From Nitratireductor sp. (GTDB lineage Bacteria > Pseudomonadota > Alphaproteobacteria > Rhizobiales > Rhizobiaceae), in assembly GCA_020441735.1 (NCBI GenBank), contig JAGRLQ010000014.1, positions 1 to 22,975 on the forward strand: a DNA stretch of 22,975 nucleotides. Direction: 5' to 3'. Position 1 is the stretch's first letter, and each line of letters starts with the position of its first letter. The notes beneath the pieces were generated by a model. It was not told the DNA's origin, made no database searches, and was given only the letters and a program-made list of their open reading frames with translations. Shown here piece by piece: positions 1-7,136 of the stretch. The position numbers and the translations under genes were made by a program.

Positions 1-619
1 CGCGCTTGAGGTCGGTGTTGAGCAGTGTCTCGTAGCCCTCGCGCCCTCCCCACAGAACATAGTTCTCGCCACCCAGGCGATGGGTTACATCGATGCAGCT
101 TTTGACCGTTGCCGCTGCAAAAGCGAAGACCTCGGGATCCGGATTGGTGGCCGCCCCTGCCATGTAACGGCGGTTGGAAAACAGGTTGGCCGTTCCCCAC
201 AACAGCCTGATGCCGGTCTCTTCCTGCTTGCTGGCAAAATAATCGGCAATCGTTTCCAGATTGCGCGTGTTCTCCGCAAAGTTCTTTCCCTCGGGCCTTA
301 CATCGGCATCATGAAAACAGTAAAACGGCACGCCGAGCGCTGAAAACATCTCGAAGGCAATATCGGCCTTGAGCTTGGCAGCCTCCATCGTGTCACCCTT
401 CTGATCGGCAAACCAGGGGCGCATGAAGGTCTGCCCGCCGAACGGGTCGCCGCCCGGCCACACGAAACTGTGCCAGTAGCAGACAGCGAACCGCAGATGG
501 TCCTCCATCCGCTTGCCCATCACCATCTCGTCTGGATCGTAAAACCGGAAGGCCAGCGGATTGGTGCTGTCCGGCCCCTCAAAGGGAACCCTGGCGATGT
601 CGAAGAAACCCGTACTCAT
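1..619 (-). CDS. xylA: Xylose isomerase, C-terminal part cut by the window edge
   Basis: XylA interconverts D-xylose and D-xylulose in the cytoplasm. The first 206 codons or so are present; the gene runs off the left edge, and the full enzyme is usually about 435 residues. The visible part matches the family throughout: the N-terminal block with RFYDPDE (residues 25-31), the RFAVCYWHSFVWPGGDPFG block (43-61), the catalytic histidine motif FYCFHDADV (His103, Asp106, equivalent to His101 and Asp104 of the E. coli enzyme), and LLWGTANLFSNRRYMAGAATN further on. The ATG at 617-619 is preceded by AAGGAG with a six-base spacer. The gene lies 149 bases downstream of xylG on the same strand and is probably the last visible gene of the xylFHGA operon. 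Family assignment is essentially certain. Confidence 0.97.
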   Translation of the reverse strand, partial: MSTGFFDIARVPFEGPDSTNPLAFRFYDPDEMVMGKRMEDHLRFAVCYWHSFVWPGGDPFGGQTFMRPWFADQKGDTMEAAKLKADIAFEMFSALGVPFYCFHDADVRPEGKNFAENTRNLETIADYFASKQEETGIRLLWGTANLFSNRRYMAGAATNPDPEVFAFAAATVKSCIDVTHRLGGENYVLWGGREGYETLLNTDLKR

Positions 620-630
620 TGCAACTCCTT

Positions 631-656
631 CAATCCCTGATGGCAATCCCTGATGC
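631..656. repeat. Tandem 13-bp duplication in the xylA leader
   Basis: Two adjacent copies of CAATCCCTGATGG/C (631-643 and 644-656) agree at 12 of 13 positions. They sit just upstream of the xylA ribosome binding site in the xylG-xylA spacer. No function is evident. Replication slippage is the simplest explanation, although a spacing effect on translation is possible. Confidence 0.6.
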
Positions 657-768
657 CAGCCCGTTAATCGGCAGCGGGCAAGTATCGGGGCAGCCACCCG
701 TCAGCCTCGCATTCAGCCTGCATCCCGCATGCGCCCGGCGGCATCGCGCCTGACATGCCTGCGGTCAT

Positions 769-1587
769 TCAAATATTTGCCGCACCAGGTCCGGCTATGG
801 CGCCTTCGGGGCACTTGCCCGCGATGATCATGCCGAGAACCTCGTCTTTGGTGACATCCTTCAAACTTGCGGAGCCGACAACCTGACCGTTCTTCATCAC
901 GCAAATACGGTCGCAGAGATCAAAAACGTTGTGAATGTCGTGTTCGATCAGGAAGATGCCGATCCCGTCCGCCTTCAACTGCCGGATGAGTTCGCCTACC
1001 TGCGCCGTTTCCTGCGGGCCAAGCGCTGCGGTCGGCTCATCCATGATCAGGATGCGGGCGTTGAACAGGATCGCTCTCGCGATGGCAACCGATTGCCGCT
1101 GCCCGCCCGACAGGGATTTCACCGGGTCCTTGAAACGCTGGAAATTGGGATTGAGGCGGCCCATCACCTTGCGCGCCTCTGCCTCCATGGCAGCATCGTC
1201 GAGCGTGCCCCAGGAGGTGAGCAATTCCCGCCCCAGATAGAGGTTTGCCGCGGCGTCCACATTGTCGGCAAGCGCCAGGGTCTGATAGATGGTTTCAATG
1301 CCGTGGGCCTTGGCATCGCGGGGATTTGCGATGTGCACCTCTTCGCCATTGATGAAAATCCTGCCGGTGTCGCGCTTGTAGGCGCCGGACAGTATCTTGA
1401 TCAGCGTCGACTTTCCTGCGCCGTTGTGGCCCAGTAGCCCCATGACCTCGCCCGGATAGAGATCGACCGTCGCATGATCGACCGCCTTGATCCCCCCGAA
1501 GGCAATCGACATGTCCCGCAATTCAACCAGCGGCACACTGTCTGTCCGAGATTGTGCGGCAGGTTTTTTTCTGACTGACTTGGCCAT
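769..1587 (-). CDS. xylG: Xylose ABC transporter ATP-binding protein (single-domain type)
   Basis: This is the cytoplasmic ATPase that powers D-xylose import with XylF and XylH. The protein has 272 residues and one ABC domain: Walker A GHNGAGKST (53-61), Q-loop Gln102, signature LSGGQ (159-163), Walker B ILIMDE (179-184) and H-loop His216. E. coli XylG, RbsA and AraG carry two fused ABC domains (about 500 residues). The one-domain form is common in rhizobial sugar importers such as FrcA and implies a homodimer. I chose the ATG at 1585-1587 because GGGAGGGG precedes it; an upstream in-frame start would run into xylH. It begins 10 bases after the xylH stop, so the two are probably translated together. 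The substrate is inferred from the operon, because ATPases of this family do not reveal the sugar by themselves. Confidence 0.93.
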   Translation of the reverse strand: MAKSVRKKPAAQSRTDSVPLVELRDMSIAFGGIKAVDHATVDLYPGEVMGLLGHNGAGKSTLIKILSGAYKRDTGRIFINGEEVHIANPRDAKAHGIETIYQTLALADNVDAAANLYLGRELLTSWGTLDDAAMEAEARKVMGRLNPNFQRFKDPVKSLSGGQRQSVAIARAILFNARILIMDEPTAALGPQETAQVGELIRQLKADGIGIFLIEHDIHNVFDLCDRICVMKNGQVVGSASLKDVTKDEVLGMIIAGKCPEGAIAGPGAANI

Positions 1588-1597
1588 CGTCCCCTCC

Positions 1598-2935
1598 CTA
1601 CTGCGCACGCTTGCGGTAGACCGTATCGAGCCAGACCGCGATGACGAGAACACAGCCGACGACGACCTGCTGAACTGCGGCATCAAACCCGATCAACACC
1701 ATCCCCGTCTGCAGGGATTGCATGACCAGTGCGCCCAGTATGGCGCCGTAGATCGTGCCAATACCGCCTGACAACGAGGTTCCGCCGATAACGGCCGCAG
1801 CGATGACATAGAGTTCGTCCAGCGTCCCAAGCGCGTTCGTCGCCGAATTGAGCCGGGCGCTGGCAACGGCTGCCGACAACCCGCACAAGGCACCCAGCAA
1901 CGCAAATATCTTCAGCGTAACCCACCGCGTGTTGATACCCGCCAGTTCCGCCGCCTCCGGATTGCCGCCAATGGCGAACACGTACCGGCCGAAGCGGGTT
2001 CGGTTCGCCAGAAAGGTCATCAGGATACCGACCACGATCATGATCAGGACGGGGATGGCGAAGCCGTGGCTGATGAACAGACCGCCTTCGGGGATTTCAA
2101 TCCCTTCGGCCTTGGCGAACTGCTGCACAATGCCCCTTGGCCAGGGATAGGAATTGACCAGGGCCACAAAGCCGAGGATCAGGCCGCAACCCACCCCGCC
2201 AAGCAGCCACTCCGCCCAGACCGGTCGGAGCGGAAACCGGAAGCGCCGGCGCTGGCTGCGCCCGGTAAGGATGATCGCAATAACCCCCAGGCATGCCGCA
2301 AGGCCGATCACCCAGCTCCAGAACGCGCCGATCGCCCCGAACGGCCCGCCACCCAGCAGGGCAAAGGTTGCATCGACCGGGGAAATCGTCTCACCACGCG
2401 CCAGCAGAAAGGCCATGCCGCGCCAGGCAAGGAGACCACCCAGCGTCACGATGAAGGCTGGAATGCCACGATAGGCAATGAGCCAGCCATGCAGGCTGCC
2501 GATGAGCGCGCCCGTGATGATGCCGACGATGACGGCAATGATCCAGATCATCGGATGGCCCAGCCCCAGCCATTGTGGAAGAACCCAGACCTGCGTGATC
2601 GCCATGACCATGGCGCAAAAGCCCAGCATGGATCCGACCGACAGATCGATGTGGCGCGTTACGATGACGAACACCATGCCGGTCGCCATGATGCCGATCG
2701 ATGCGGTCTGAACCGACAGGTTCCACAGATTGCGGGGGGTCAGAAACGCACCGAAGCCGTTGACGACCTCACCGTAGACATGAAAGCCGATCCATATCAG
2801 GACCAAGGCGCCGATCATGCCCAGAAGCCGGGCATCGATTTCCGTCGCCCGCATGAAACGGGTAACCGCACTCTCCTTGGCCGCGAGGTGCTTCATGCCG
2901 CCGCCGGCATTGTCCGAGTTCGTACTGTCTTTCAT
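1598..2935 (-). CDS. xylH: Xylose ABC transporter permease
   Basis: This inner-membrane permease should form the channel of the xylose importer with XylF and XylG. The 445-residue protein is rich in hydrophobic segments from about residue 38 onward. It carries typical features of the BPD_transp_2 (RbsC/XylH) family: the NLWNLSVQTASIGIMATGM segment, the RHIDLSVGSMLGF motif, the GGNPEAAELAGI motif that contacts the ATPase, and the C-terminal GGTSLSGGIGTIYGAILGA segment. A polar, basic stretch (GRSQRRRFRFPLRPVW) lies between helices in the middle, as in XylH. The ATG at 2933-2935 was chosen because GGGGAGG lies just upstream. The gene follows xylF after 226 bases that contain a stem-loop. Confidence 0.94.
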   Translation of the reverse strand: MKDSTNSDNAGGGMKHLAAKESAVTRFMRATEIDARLLGMIGALVLIWIGFHVYGEVVNGFGAFLTPRNLWNLSVQTASIGIMATGMVFVIVTRHIDLSVGSMLGFCAMVMAITQVWVLPQWLGLGHPMIWIIAVIVGIITGALIGSLHGWLIAYRGIPAFIVTLGGLLAWRGMAFLLARGETISPVDATFALLGGGPFGAIGAFWSWVIGLAACLGVIAIILTGRSQRRRFRFPLRPVWAEWLLGGVGCGLILGFVALVNSYPWPRGIVQQFAKAEGIEIPEGGLFISHGFAIPVLIMIVVGILMTFLANRTRFGRYVFAIGGNPEAAELAGINTRWVTLKIFALLGALCGLSAAVASARLNSATNALGTLDELYVIAAAVIGGTSLSGGIGTIYGAILGALVMQSLQTGMVLIGFDAAVQQVVVGCVLVIAVWLDTVYRKRAQ

Positions 2936-3120
2936 CCGGGCCTCCCCGTCCGCTACCAACCCATCCGTTTGCGTCAACCTGGGCAGGTCTGCCTGACACA
3001 ACCTACCGGACAGCACGCATGCCTGTACATCCGGAGTAAAACCGCCCTCACCCGGATACCGGAACAGACAGTCTCCGCAGCACAATCGCTAGGATCGGTA
3101 TTGGTGAACCAATGGGTGCA

Positions 3121-3141
3121 CCACGCCGCAGCCCGGCGTGG
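3121..3141 (-). other. Stem-loop between xylF and xylH
   Basis: CCACGCCG and CGGCGTGG form a perfect 8-bp stem around a 5-base loop, starting about 20 bases after the xylF stop codon. No run of T follows on the transcribed strand, so it is not a classic intrinsic terminator. In binding-protein transporter operons a hairpin at this place often stabilises the upstream mRNA, so that the binding protein is made in excess over the membrane parts. That role is inferred from position and structure. Confidence 0.6.
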
Positions 3142-3161
3142 CGCAGGTTTCTGCAGAAGGT

Positions 3162-4196
3162 TCAGCAGCCGGTCACGCCGGCCATTGCACCTTCACAAAC
3201 CTTGTCTTTGGCAATGTGGCCGGCATCGATCACGACATTGATATTGTCTTTCGTGATCGGAGTCGGCGCCAGGAAGATAGCGTTCATCTCGACGCCCTTC
3301 TCGCCACCGGACCACTTCACGGCATCGGGAATGGCATCCATCGCAGAGCCGTCGGCCAGCATGCCGGCGATTTTTCCGGCCGCGCCGCCAAGCTGACGGG
3401 AGTCCTTCCAGACCGATACCACCTGGGTACCACGCGCCACCCTGTTGAGGGCCGCATGGTCGCCGTCCTGTCCGCCAACCGGAACCGTCCCGGCCATGCC
3501 CTGGGCTGAGAGCGCTGCAATCACGCCGCCGGCCATGCCGTCATTCTCCGCCAGAACAGCATCAACGGCATTGTTCTGGGAAGTCAGGCATTGCTCCATG
3601 TTTTTCTGGGCATTGTCCGGCTTCCAGCCATCGGTGTAGGTCTCGCAAACGATCTTGATCGTGCCGGCCTTTACGGCGTCGCCGATCACTTCTTCCATAC
3701 CCTCACGCAGGAAGTTGGCGTTCGGATCGCCCTTGTCGCCCTTGATGATCGCGAAATTGCCATCGCCCTTCACGCCGGTGACCGACTCCGCAATGATGCG
3801 GCCAACCCCCTTGTTGTCGAAGGTCAGATAGAAGGCGCGCTCATCCTCGATCAGGCGATCGTAGCCGAGCACAGGGATGGCCTCCGCAGCCGCTGCGTCC
3901 ACGGCAGGCCCGATTGCATCCTTGTCCATGGCCAGGATGACCAGCGCATTGGCACCCTGCGCAATCAAGCTTTCGATGTCGGTCAGCTGCTTTGCCGCAG
4001 AACCCTGTGCGTCGGCGGAAATGTACTTGTCGCCATTCGCCTCGATCGCGGCCTTCATCGCCGCTTCATCGGTCTTCCAGCGCTCTTCCTGAAAGTTGGA
4101 CCAGGAAACGCCAATCGTCTTGTCCTTCGCGATAGCGTTCGTTGCCACACTCATCGCAAGCACTGCGCCGGCAAGCGCAACAATTCCCTTTTTCAT
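3162..4196 (-). CDS. xylF: D-xylose ABC transporter periplasmic binding protein
   Basis: This is the periplasmic receptor that delivers D-xylose to XylGH. The 344-residue precursor starts with a clear signal peptide (MKKG, hydrophobic core, cleavage after AIA at about residue 23). The mature protein follows the sugar-binding periplasmic type-1 fold with family blocks: IGVSWSNFQEERW, LIAQGANALVILAMD, PVLGYDRLI, GVKGDGNFAIIKGDKGDPNA, VLAENDGMAGGVIAAL and VPVGGQDGDHAALNR. The two WSNFQEERW/D-type ligand blocks match XylF rather than ribose-binding RbsB. The ATG at 4194-4196 has GGGAGGA five bases upstream; reading on to an earlier start would remove the signal peptide from the N-terminus. It is the first gene of the operon, placed behind a good promoter and operator candidate. 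Confidence 0.95.
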   Translation of the reverse strand: MKKGIVALAGAVLAMSVATNAIAKDKTIGVSWSNFQEERWKTDEAAMKAAIEANGDKYISADAQGSAAKQLTDIESLIAQGANALVILAMDKDAIGPAVDAAAAEAIPVLGYDRLIEDERAFYLTFDNKGVGRIIAESVTGVKGDGNFAIIKGDKGDPNANFLREGMEEVIGDAVKAGTIKIVCETYTDGWKPDNAQKNMEQCLTSQNNAVDAVLAENDGMAGGVIAALSAQGMAGTVPVGGQDGDHAALNRVARGTQVVSVWKDSRQLGGAAGKIAGMLADGSAMDAIPDAVKWSGGEKGVEMNAIFLAPTPITKDNINVVIDAGHIAKDKVCEGAMAGVTGC

Positions 4197-4207
4197 GTAT
4201 TCCTCCC

Positions 4208-4227
4208 GATGCCGGTTTGCTGGCATC
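4208..4227 (-). other. Stem-loop in the xylF mRNA leader
   Basis: GATGCC and GGCATC form a 6-bp stem around an 8-base loop immediately upstream of the xylF Shine-Dalgarno sequence. It may keep the ribosome site open or protect the 5' end of the message. It is too short to call a riboswitch. Confidence 0.35.
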
Positions 4228-4305
4228 CAAAAACGTTGACCTCCGCCTGCCGCATTTGCCTCCTCCGGCACGGCTGGCAACCCTTTTAATTCGAGGGTCA
4301 AAAAA

Positions 4306-4334
4306 ATAGTGACGCAAGCTCATTCCTGTGTCAA
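4306..4334 (-). promoter_or_regulatory. Predicted housekeeping promoter of xylFHGA
   Basis: Read on the minus strand there is a perfect -35 box TTGACA (4329-4334), a 17-base spacer and a weaker -10 box CACTAT (4306-4311). An extended T-run follows. Initiation would fall about 100 bases before the xylF start codon. The -35 box touches the end of the palindrome at 4334-4357, as expected for repression by the divergently encoded ROK regulator. The prediction rests on sequence only. Confidence 0.6.
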
Positions 4335-4357
4335 GCTGGATTTTGGAAAATCCTGCT
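4334..4357. promoter_or_regulatory. Candidate XylR operator (24-bp palindrome)
   Basis: The arms are AGCTGGATTTT and AAAATCCTGCT around a two-base GG centre. They pair over 11 positions with one mismatch, and the inner seven (GGATTTT/AAAATCC) pair perfectly. AT-rich inner arms are usual for ROK-type regulators of the XylR/NagC class. The site lies in the only intergenic region shared by xylF and xylR and abuts the -35 box of xylF. TGTAAT at 4357-4362 could serve as a -10 box for xylR, in which case the regulator would also control itself. Binding is inferred. Confidence 0.6.
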
Positions 4358-4432
4358 GTAATGCTCTGATGCCATGCAAGGACCGGTTGTTTTCCGGCGC
4401 ACAGTGCGAGGCGGCAGGTTGGGAGGAGACAT

Positions 4433-5686
4433 TTGTCCGCAACTGAAATTTCCCGCTCGGATGACCTGCGGCGTGAAAACCAGCGCCGCATACTGTCCGC
4501 CCTTAGGGCAGACAGCCCGCAGTCGCGGACCGGGTTGAGCGCCAAAACAGGCCTCAGCGCATCAACGGTTACCACCATTACAAGCGCACTTCTCGAAAGC
4601 GGCATTCTGGTGGAAGCCCTCCCCGCTTCGGTCGCCGAACATGCGCCGCAGTCCAGACGAGGCCGCCCGCAAGTCGCACTCGCACTCAATCCGGCAGCGG
4701 CAACCATCGGAGCCCTGACGGTAACGCTCAATCAGCTTTCCGCTTCATTGATCGACTACTCCGGCAATGTCATCGGCGAGACCAGGGTTCGGGTGAACAC
4801 GCAGCATCTTGAGCGCGGCGCGTTTTCCAAACGGCTCGCTGCACTCCTGCAGGAATTTGTCGACGCCAACCGGTCAACCGCCGGCCCTCTGTCGCAGATT
4901 GTTGTCGCTGTTCAGGGCACAAGCGATTTTGCCCGTACCTGCCTGCAATGGTCTCCCATCACGCCGCACCGGGAGATCGCCATTGGCGCCGAATTGCATG
5001 CGCATTTCGGCGTACCGGCACAGGTGGAAAACGATACCAACATGATGGCAAGCGCGCTGCACGCAGACGAGCCATGGCGCTTTGGCGATTCCTTTGCCAC
5101 CATTCTGCTGTCCCACGGCATCGGGATGGGCATGTATGTCAAGGATCGCATGTTTACCGGCACCTCATCATCGGCGGCAGAATTCGGCCACATGTGCCAT
5201 CTTCCAGGCGGGTCGCTTTGCCGCTGCGGCCGGCATGGCTGCATCGAGGCCTATGCCGGCGATTACGGGATCTGGCGCAAGGCGACCGGTGGAAACCCCA
5301 ACGAAGTGCCGGAAAAGGATTTCGATCCGGATACGATGGCCGAGCTCGCCGGACGTGCAAGGGCCGGAGATGAGCAGGCGCGTGAGGCCTACCTCAAGGC
5401 GGGTGAGGCGATTGGGCATGGTCTCAGAAGCTTGTTCGCGCTGCTCGATCCTATGCCCGTTGCTTTTGTCGGTTCCGGCGCAGCCGCCTTTGACCTGATG
5501 GAACCCATGATCCGCCAATCGCTCGGTCAGCGGGGTGTTGGCCTGTCCTACGAGGACCCACGACTTTACTGCTATCCCAACGAGTTCGAACTGACCCGGC
5601 GGGGAACAGTGGTAACGGCACTCAACGCACTCGACCGCAATCTGCAGATTGTCCACGAGGCAAGGGAGTTGGAAAATGCAGACTGA
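4433..5686 (+). CDS. xylR: ROK-family transcriptional regulator of xylose genes
   Basis: This is a DNA-binding repressor that should sense xylose or a product of it. The 417-residue protein has an N-terminal MarR-like winged helix-turn-helix (about residues 15-62, with ENQRRILSALR and GLSASTVTTITSALLESGIL), then a sugar-kinase-like ROK domain. The ROK zinc motif is complete: EFGHM (250-254, His253) and CRCGRHGCIE (263-272). An NDTN motif follows the ligand region (200-203). The start is TTG at 4433-4435 with GGGAGGAG just upstream; no better ATG exists before the HTH. It is divergent from xylF across 236 bases that hold the operator. Its last 11 bases overlap the start of the next gene, which is unusual for a regulator. 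The xylose assignment comes mainly from the neighbours. Confidence 0.9.
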   Translation: MSATEISRSDDLRRENQRRILSALRADSPQSRTGLSAKTGLSASTVTTITSALLESGILVEALPASVAEHAPQSRRGRPQVALALNPAAATIGALTVTLNQLSASLIDYSGNVIGETRVRVNTQHLERGAFSKRLAALLQEFVDANRSTAGPLSQIVVAVQGTSDFARTCLQWSPITPHREIAIGAELHAHFGVPAQVENDTNMMASALHADEPWRFGDSFATILLSHGIGMGMYVKDRMFTGTSSSAAEFGHMCHLPGGSLCRCGRHGCIEAYAGDYGIWRKATGGNPNEVPEKDFDPDTMAELAGRARAGDEQAREAYLKAGEAIGHGLRSLFALLDPMPVAFVGSGAAAFDLMEPMIRQSLGQRGVGLSYEDPRLYCYPNEFELTRRGTVVTALNALDRNLQIVHEARELENAD

Positions 5687-7136
5687 GTTCCGCTTCGCCG
5701 CGAGCATTCGCACAGTAACCCTCGCACTTGTGCTCCAGGCAATTGGAAGCGTAATGGCAATTAATGGCGCGTTCGGCCAGGAAGCGGACAGGCCCTGGGA
5801 GGAACCGGTGCTTGCACCCTCACAGGAAAGCCCGGTCCCATCCGGCGGCCTTGATGCAGGCCGGCTCGAACGGCTGGTCAAGCGAGGCGAAACCCTGTTC
5901 GCAGCACGGTTTACCAGGTCCGACGGCGCAGGGCGGCCCATGGCGACACAGGCCATCATCCCGACAAAGCGCCGCCGCCCGCCAAAGGATGAATTCCAGC
6001 GCATGGCAGGCATGGACGCCAATGGCTGCATCAGCTGTCATAATGTACCCGCTGCCGGTGGGGCCGGCGATTTCACGGCCAATGTCTTCGTCTCCGAGGG
6101 CTTTGGGAATGCCGAGTTCGATTCAATCGATCCGCAATTCTCCAATGAGCGCAATACCAATCACCTTTTCGGCGCCGGACTGATCGAACTGCTTGCCCGC
6201 GAAATGACCGCTGATTTGCAGGCGATCCGCAGCGATGCGGCAGCAGCAGCCCGCAAGCAACACCAGACCATTACCCTGCCGCTTGAAACCAAGGGCGTTT
6301 CATTCGGCTCCATCACGGTCAAGGCAGACGGCATGGTGGACCTCTCCGGCCTCGACGGCGTGGATACCGATCTGGTGGTTCGCCCGTTCAGCCAGAAAGG
6401 CGTCATCACCTCCCTTCGCCAGTTCACCATCAATGCGCTGAACAGCCATCACGGTATACAGGCCAGCGAGCGTTTCGGCGAACGCTGGACCGGTCAGGCG
6501 GATTTCGATGAGGACGGAATGGTAGACGAGGCCGGCCCCGCCGATATATCCGCGCTGGTGGCGTGGCAGGCAACCCTTCAGCCGCCCATCATTGCCGAGC
6601 CGGAAAGCACCGCATGGCGGGAAGCGGCGGCAGCGGGCAATGCGCACTTTTCCGATATCGGTTGCGCCCGATGTCACATCCCCACCCTGCCGCTCAACTC
6701 GCTGACATTCTCCGATCCCGGGCCACTGGATGCCGCCGGCACTCTGCGTGCGGGAGAAAATGCAACCCCTGCAGCGTATGATTTTTCCGGTCAGGAATGG
6801 GCCAAGACCCTTCAACGCAACGAAGCGGGAGCCATCCTGGTACCCCTCTTTGGTGATCTGAAGCGGCACAGGATTTCCGACCAAAAACACTCAAGACTCG
6901 GAAACGAATTGCTCGCCCAGCGGTTTGTCGAGCGGGATGTGTTCATGACCGCCGAACTCTGGGGCATCGGCTCGACAGCACCCTATGGCCATCGTGGCGA
7001 TCTGACATCGCTTGACGAGGTAATCCGGGCCCATGGCGGCGATGCATCGCCATCCGCCCGTGCCTATGAGCAACTCCCCGATGATGCCCGCTCCGCCATC
7101 ATCGCCTTCCTCAAGACACTGGTGATCGCGCCATGA
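5676..7136 (+). CDS. Secreted di-heme c-type oxidoreductase (DHOR/DUF1111-like)
   Basis: The 486-residue protein has a signal peptide (cleavage near residue 35, after AFGQ or before it) and two heme c attachment motifs, CISCH (118-122) and CARCH (330-334). It should be periplasmic. The order and context of motifs fit the di-heme oxidoreductase (DHOR) family, relatives of bacterial cytochrome c peroxidase and MauG: NTNHLFGAGLIE (160-171), a calcium-loop-like DFDEDGMVD (276-284), LFGDLKRH (391-398) and ELWGIGSTAPYGHRGDLTSLDEVI (427-450 region) with a C-terminal AHGGDAS. His398 and His439 are candidate axial ligands. The ATG at 5676 lies inside the end of xylR (11-base overlap) behind GGGAG, suggesting coupled translation. 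The natural substrate is unknown. The overlapping next gene encodes a secreted repeat protein that could be partner or substrate. Confidence 0.82.
   Translation: MQTEFRFAASIRTVTLALVLQAIGSVMAINGAFGQEADRPWEEPVLAPSQESPVPSGGLDAGRLERLVKRGETLFAARFTRSDGAGRPMATQAIIPTKRRRPPKDEFQRMAGMDANGCISCHNVPAAGGAGDFTANVFVSEGFGNAEFDSIDPQFSNERNTNHLFGAGLIELLAREMTADLQAIRSDAAAAARKQHQTITLPLETKGVSFGSITVKADGMVDLSGLDGVDTDLVVRPFSQKGVITSLRQFTINALNSHHGIQASERFGERWTGQADFDEDGMVDEAGPADISALVAWQATLQPPIIAEPESTAWREAAAAGNAHFSDIGCARCHIPTLPLNSLTFSDPGPLDAAGTLRAGENATPAAYDFSGQEWAKTLQRNEAGAILVPLFGDLKRHRISDQKHSRLGNELLAQRFVERDVFMTAELWGIGSTAPYGHRGDLTSLDEVIRAHGGDASPSARAYEQLPDDARSAIIAFLKTLVIAP

Noticed and set aside
769..1587. Truncation of XylG because E. 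coli XylG is about twice as long
   Set aside because: All ATPase motifs are present once and in order, and one-domain ATPases are normal for rhizobial sugar importers.
2066..3241. Long plus-strand open frame (391 codons) antisense to xylH
   Set aside because: It lies fully opposite a well-supported permease and its spacer. Its composition is rich in Arg, His, Asp and Gln, as expected from the reverse of GC-rich membrane codons, and it shows no family motif.
3591..4289. Plus-strand open frame opposite xylF
   Set aside because: It is a mirror frame of the binding-protein gene and has no recognisable domain.
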